From an uncultured Acidobacteriaceae bacterium (GTDB taxonomy: Bacteria > Acidobacteriota > Terriglobia > Terriglobales > Acidobacteriaceae), in contig CALFMO010000062.1 in assembly GCA_937879855.1 (NCBI GenBank), forward strand, positions 62,001 through 126,000: DNA of 64,000 bases. Reading direction: 5' to 3'. The notes beneath the pieces are model-generated. The model saw only the letters and a program-made list of their open reading frames with translations, was not told where the DNA came from and searched no databases. A program made the position numbers and the translations under genes. Shown here one piece after another: positions 61,382 to 64,000 of the stretch (within the stretch, counting starts at the first letter, position 1; every line of letters starts with the position of its first letter).

Positions 61382-62764
61382 TTAGCTTTGAAGAAGAGGC
61401 ATGCTGATACGAAAAACCGACCCAGTGCCTGGAGTGCTCTGTACTTCGATGGAGCCTTTATGCGCTTCCGCAACCCAGCGGGCGATAGAGAGGCCCAATC
61501 CAACGCCTTCAATCTCGCGCGACCGGGCTTTGTCGGCACGATAGAAGCGCTCAAAAATGTTCGCTAGATCGTCGGGGCTAATACCGATTCCCGTATCTCT
61601 GCACTCTGCCACCGCGGAATGATTGCTGCGCTTCAACCCGACAGTAATGGATCCTCCCGATGGGGTGTACTTGACGGCATTGTCGATGAGAATCAGAAAA
61701 AGCCGACGCAGGGCGTGCGAATCGCCTTCGACCAGTAGCTCTGTCGATTCGACATCCTCGGTAAGTACCAGTTGTTTTGCATCCGCTAATATCCTGCCGT
61801 CCTTGCACGCATCTCTGAGACACTCGGCCAGATTCACCGGCGTGTGCTGCAGGGTCTCGACTCCAGCATCGGCACGCGCCAGGAGCATCAACTTCTCCAC
61901 TAAGGATGAAGTTTTTTCCAATTCGGCAAGGATTTCTTCCTGCGCTTCCCGATACTCGGCGGCGGTTTGGGAGGTGCGCAGAGACACCTCCGTCGTTGTC
62001 CGCATTAGAGCAAGGGGGGTCCGCAGTTCGTGCGAGGCATCAGCTGTGAATTGCGTGATCCGGTTAAAGGAAGATTCCAGCCGTCCGAGCATGCTGTTAA
62101 GCGTTTCAGATAGGCGTTGCAACTCGTCGCCACTCTGGGGAACTTCAAGCCGTTTCCCTAGGTTACTGGAGTTGATTTCCTGAGATGCACGCGTAATTTG
62201 ATCCACTGGCGCGAGGGCCCGCCTGCTCAACCAGTATCCGCCCGCCGATGCGAGAACAAGAACCAAAGGACTGAGCAGCAGAATCATCCACTTGAATTGA
62301 TCGACGGCATCGTAGAAATCGTCCATCGGGGACGCCACTTGAATACGATACGTCTGCCCGCCGGCATTTATTTCACGTACCAGAACGCGGAGAGGGAGAT
62401 CCGCGGATATAACGTTGTAGGCCGAATAACTTGCCTTGAGGGGCATGGGTACTCCGTAATGTGTTATCAAACGAGAGCGATAGATCCAACGACCATTTTG
62501 ATCGCACACTTGCAAGAAATCGGCTTGCTCTCGTAGTTCCTGGTGTTCCCTCAATTCGTCCTGCAATTCCCCTGGTTCTCGCTGTATTACACGCCCCATA
62601 ACTTCTGCGACCCCATCGGCTTGCCCTTCGAGGTTTTCGTCGACACTTTTCTCAATCCCTTTCCTCATGGCGACAAAAGCGGCAATGCCAAAGAGGCTGA
62701 GACTTGCAAGAAGGATGGCGACATACCATGCGGTCAGCTTTAATCGAATTGAAAGTCGCTTCAT
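61382..62764 (-). CDS. OmpR-system sensor histidine kinase (CusS/heavy-metal type)
   Basis: The 460-residue kinase has two membrane helices (about 12-35 and 161-180) around a periplasmic sensor of about 125 residues, a HAMP domain with SRRALAPVDQITRASQEINS, a HisKA domain with ADASHELRTPLALMRTTTEV (phospho-His) and a HATPase with DNAVKYTPSGGSITVGL, DTGIGISPDDLANIFERFYR and GVGLGLSIARWVAEAHKGSI. The set and periplasmic sensor resemble CusS-like metal or drug sensors. It starts by ATGA overlap with the response regulator gene and lies directly before the RND efflux operon, which it likely controls. Confidence 0.92.
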   Translation of the reverse strand: MKRLSIRLKLTAWYVAILLASLSLFGIAAFVAMRKGIEKSVDENLEGQADGVAEVMGRVIQREPGELQDELREHQELREQADFLQVCDQNGRWIYRSRLITHYGVPMPLKASYSAYNVISADLPLRVLVREINAGGQTYRIQVASPMDDFYDAVDQFKWMILLLSPLVLVLASAGGYWLSRRALAPVDQITRASQEINSSNLGKRLEVPQSGDELQRLSETLNSMLGRLESSFNRITQFTADASHELRTPLALMRTTTEVSLRTSQTAAEYREAQEEILAELEKTSSLVEKLMLLARADAGVETLQHTPVNLAECLRDACKDGRILADAKQLVLTEDVESTELLVEGDSHALRRLFLILIDNAVKYTPSGGSITVGLKRSNHSAVAECRDTGIGISPDDLANIFERFYRADKARSREIEGVGLGLSIARWVAEAHKGSIEVQSTPGTGSVFRISMPLLQS

Positions 62765-63438
62765 GTCCTCGGACTCTCTCGGATCGTGTAGCCAATGCCC
62801 CGCACCGTCTGGATGAGCTTACGATCGTGTTCGCGGTCTATTTTGCTTCGCAGCAATCGAATGAATGTATCGAGAGTGTTCTCTTCAACCTCGTGATCAA
62901 AGTCCCAAACAGCTTCCACAATCGCGTCTCTGGGCACGACCCTCCCCGATCTCCGCATCAGTAGCTCTAATAAGCGGAACTCCGTCGGACTCAGATGAAT
63001 TTCGCGTTCCCCACGCGTAACTATGTGGCTTGCAGGATTCAACACCAGATCGTCAACTTGAAGGACGGTTGGTCGTGGTGTTGAGCCGCGGCGCGCGACG
63101 GAACGCAAGCGTGCCAGGAAAACTTCGAAAGCAAATGGTTTAGTTAGATAGTCGTCGGCGCCGACATCCAGGCCCTTGACGATGTCCGGGACAGCATCGC
63201 GTGCGGTGAGCATCAGAATCGGTGTCTGGTTTCCATTTTTCCGCAGCCGGCGTGCCACCTCGAAGCCGTCGATCAAAGGGAGCATTAGATCAAGCACAAT
63301 GACATCGAAGTCCGTGGACCCCAACTCCAGTCCCGTGCGGCCATCGAAGGCGAGAGTGACTCGATGATTGTCTGCCTCGAGGCCCTTCTTGAGAACGGCC
63401 GCCATCTTCTTCTCGTCTTCAACGATAAGGATTCGCAT
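62761..63438 (-). CDS. OmpR/PhoB-type response regulator
   Basis: The 225-residue regulator has a receiver domain, VEDEKKMAAVLKKGLEADNH with acidic pocket, the phospho-Asp in VIVLDLMLPLIDGFEVARRL (Asp 51), Lys in DDYLTKPFAF, and a winged-helix DNA-binding domain with SPTEFRLLELLMRRSGRVVP and DTFIRLLRSKIDRE. It is in an operon with the sensor kinase; the two probably turn on the efflux operon downstream when the sensor detects its signal. It is preceded by a short inverted repeat (63454-63484). Confidence 0.94.
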   Translation of the reverse strand: MRILIVEDEKKMAAVLKKGLEADNHRVTLAFDGRTGLELGSTDFDVIVLDLMLPLIDGFEVARRLRKNGNQTPILMLTARDAVPDIVKGLDVGADDYLTKPFAFEVFLARLRSVARRGSTPRPTVLQVDDLVLNPASHIVTRGEREIHLSPTEFRLLELLMRRSGRVVPRDAIVEAVWDFDHEVEENTLDTFIRLLRSKIDREHDRKLIQTVRGIGYTIRESPRT

Positions 63439-63453
63439 AGGAAGGCATTACCC

Positions 63454-63484
63454 GTAGGGGACGAGACGCTAAAGCGTCCCCTAC
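63454..63484. terminator. Perfect 10-bp hairpin between propeller and regulator genes
   Basis: GTAGGGGACG (63454-63463) and CGTCCCCTAC (63475-63484) are perfect complements around an 11-base loop. Its end overlaps the stop codon of the gene at 63481, so it probably ends that minus-strand transcript, but no T-tract is seen and a repeat element is possible. Confidence 0.55.
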
Positions 63485-64000
63485 TTACCGGTCACAGCCT
63501 CATACACAATCATGCGAGCCACGGGCTTTCCGTTCTCCTCCTGCTCTGGCGTGTAGACGCGGTGAGTTTCGGGGTCCACGGCGAGGCTGTGTACGGCATG
63601 TTGAACCTTGAAATCCTCAAGCTTTCGATAGTGCTGCAGGTCATCCTGCTGAAAGACGGAGATGGCTCCGCTGTAACAAGCGGCGTAAATGCGGCCCAGT
63701 CCCGGATCGAATTTGATCACATCGGGGCCGCCCGCCATGTCGAGATATGCGATAGGCTCGTGCTTATCAAGATCGAACACCGTCATTAGATTGTTTTCCT
63801 CGCAAGACAGAAATGCACGATGATGTTCCGGATCGAGCGTCATGCCATGGTTCCCCTTGCAACGTCCGACTGGGTAGCGGCCGATCACCTCGTCCGTCGC
63901 GGGATCAATCACAGCGAAAATATTAGCGTCCTGTAAATTCACGTACACCTTGCGAGCCACCGGATCATACTGCGGCATGCCCGTCTCGCTGTTGAAGTGC
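63481..64000 (-). CDS. YncE-like beta-propeller protein, 5' part beyond the window
   Basis: The frame reads in from the right edge (HFNSETG, then MPQYDPVARKVYVNLQDANI) and stops at 63481, so only the C-terminal 172 residues or so are seen. Repeated blade-like units show Val-Tyr-Val-Asn and Asp-Pro-x-Thr: FAVIDPATDEVIGRYPVGRC, GMTLDPEHHRAFLSCEENNL, DVIKFDPGLGRIYAACYSGA and SLAVDPETHRVYTPEQEENG. This is a YVTN/YncE propeller, usually exported, with unknown role. The real start lies outside the window. Confidence 0.82.
   Translation of the reverse strand, partial: HFNSETGMPQYDPVARKVYVNLQDANIFAVIDPATDEVIGRYPVGRCKGNHGMTLDPEHHRAFLSCEENNLMTVFDLDKHEPIAYLDMAGGPDVIKFDPGLGRIYAACYSGAISVFQQDDLQHYRKLEDFKVQHAVHSLAVDPETHRVYTPEQEENGKPVARMIVYEAVTGK

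Noticed and set aside
1..64000. CRISPR array or insertion sequence
   Set aside because: The repeats seen are paired inverted arms, not regularly spaced direct repeats, and no transposase, integrase or cas gene is present.

Overview
The window is about 64 kb of GC-rich bacterial chromosome. Gene content suggests an Acidobacteriota member of the Terriglobia/Koribacter type. The grounds are many secreted hydrolases and peptidases, FAD-less molybdenum hydroxylase pairs with Tat signals, a DUF1259 protein, a BBP2-type outer-membrane barrel, and intergenic spaces filled with long inverted repeats. This placement is an inference from gene content; no rRNA gene is present to confirm it. No CRISPR array, integrase, transposase or complete prophage was seen.

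Layout. 0-14.5 kb: housekeeping and secreted enzymes (GNAT acetyltransferase, YjbR protein, gamma-glutamyltransferase, a TIM-barrel isomerase, AsnRS, arginase, Ddl, a tannase-type esterase, an S10 carboxypeptidase, a large secreted alpha/beta-hydrolase). 15-17.2 kb: a putative two-nuclease gene (PD-(D/E)XK-like plus PIN-like) split by a -1 shift at a run of six A. 17.3-19.2 kb: a SAM-I riboswitch with terminator, then a threonine-synthase-like PLP enzyme and a ThiS/MoaD-like carrier; this is the most interesting unit. 19.4-23.5 kb: a TetR-HlyD-ABC ATPase-ABC permease export operon laid out like E. coli cecR-ybhGFS. 24-27 kb: the fabD-plsX-rpmF-DUF177 cluster. 27.4-28.1 kb: a FitA/VapC-type toxin-antitoxin pair. 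28.2-33 kb: an epimerase, an ABC transporter whose permease carries an internal amber codon, and a GH5 glycosidase.

33-45 kb: two paralogous (2Fe-2S)/molybdopterin dehydrogenase pairs on opposite strands flank an HExxH metalloprotease, a TPR membrane protein, an orphan histidine kinase and an M28 peptidase. 45-55 kb: small stress-type proteins (DksA-like, tandem cupin, stand-alone phage-spike OB fold, dienelactone hydrolase, barrel protein, DUF892 ferritin-like protein, pyrophosphatase, Tat-exported cupin, DUF1259), with a 3' fragment of a tRNA in a long gene-poor stretch. 55-63.5 kb: a two-component system followed on the same strand by a complete tripartite RND efflux operon. The window ends inside a YncE-like beta-propeller gene.

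At least seven unrelated families of AT- or GC-rich inverted repeats occupy intergenic spaces. Some lie directly against start codons and complicate start choice.
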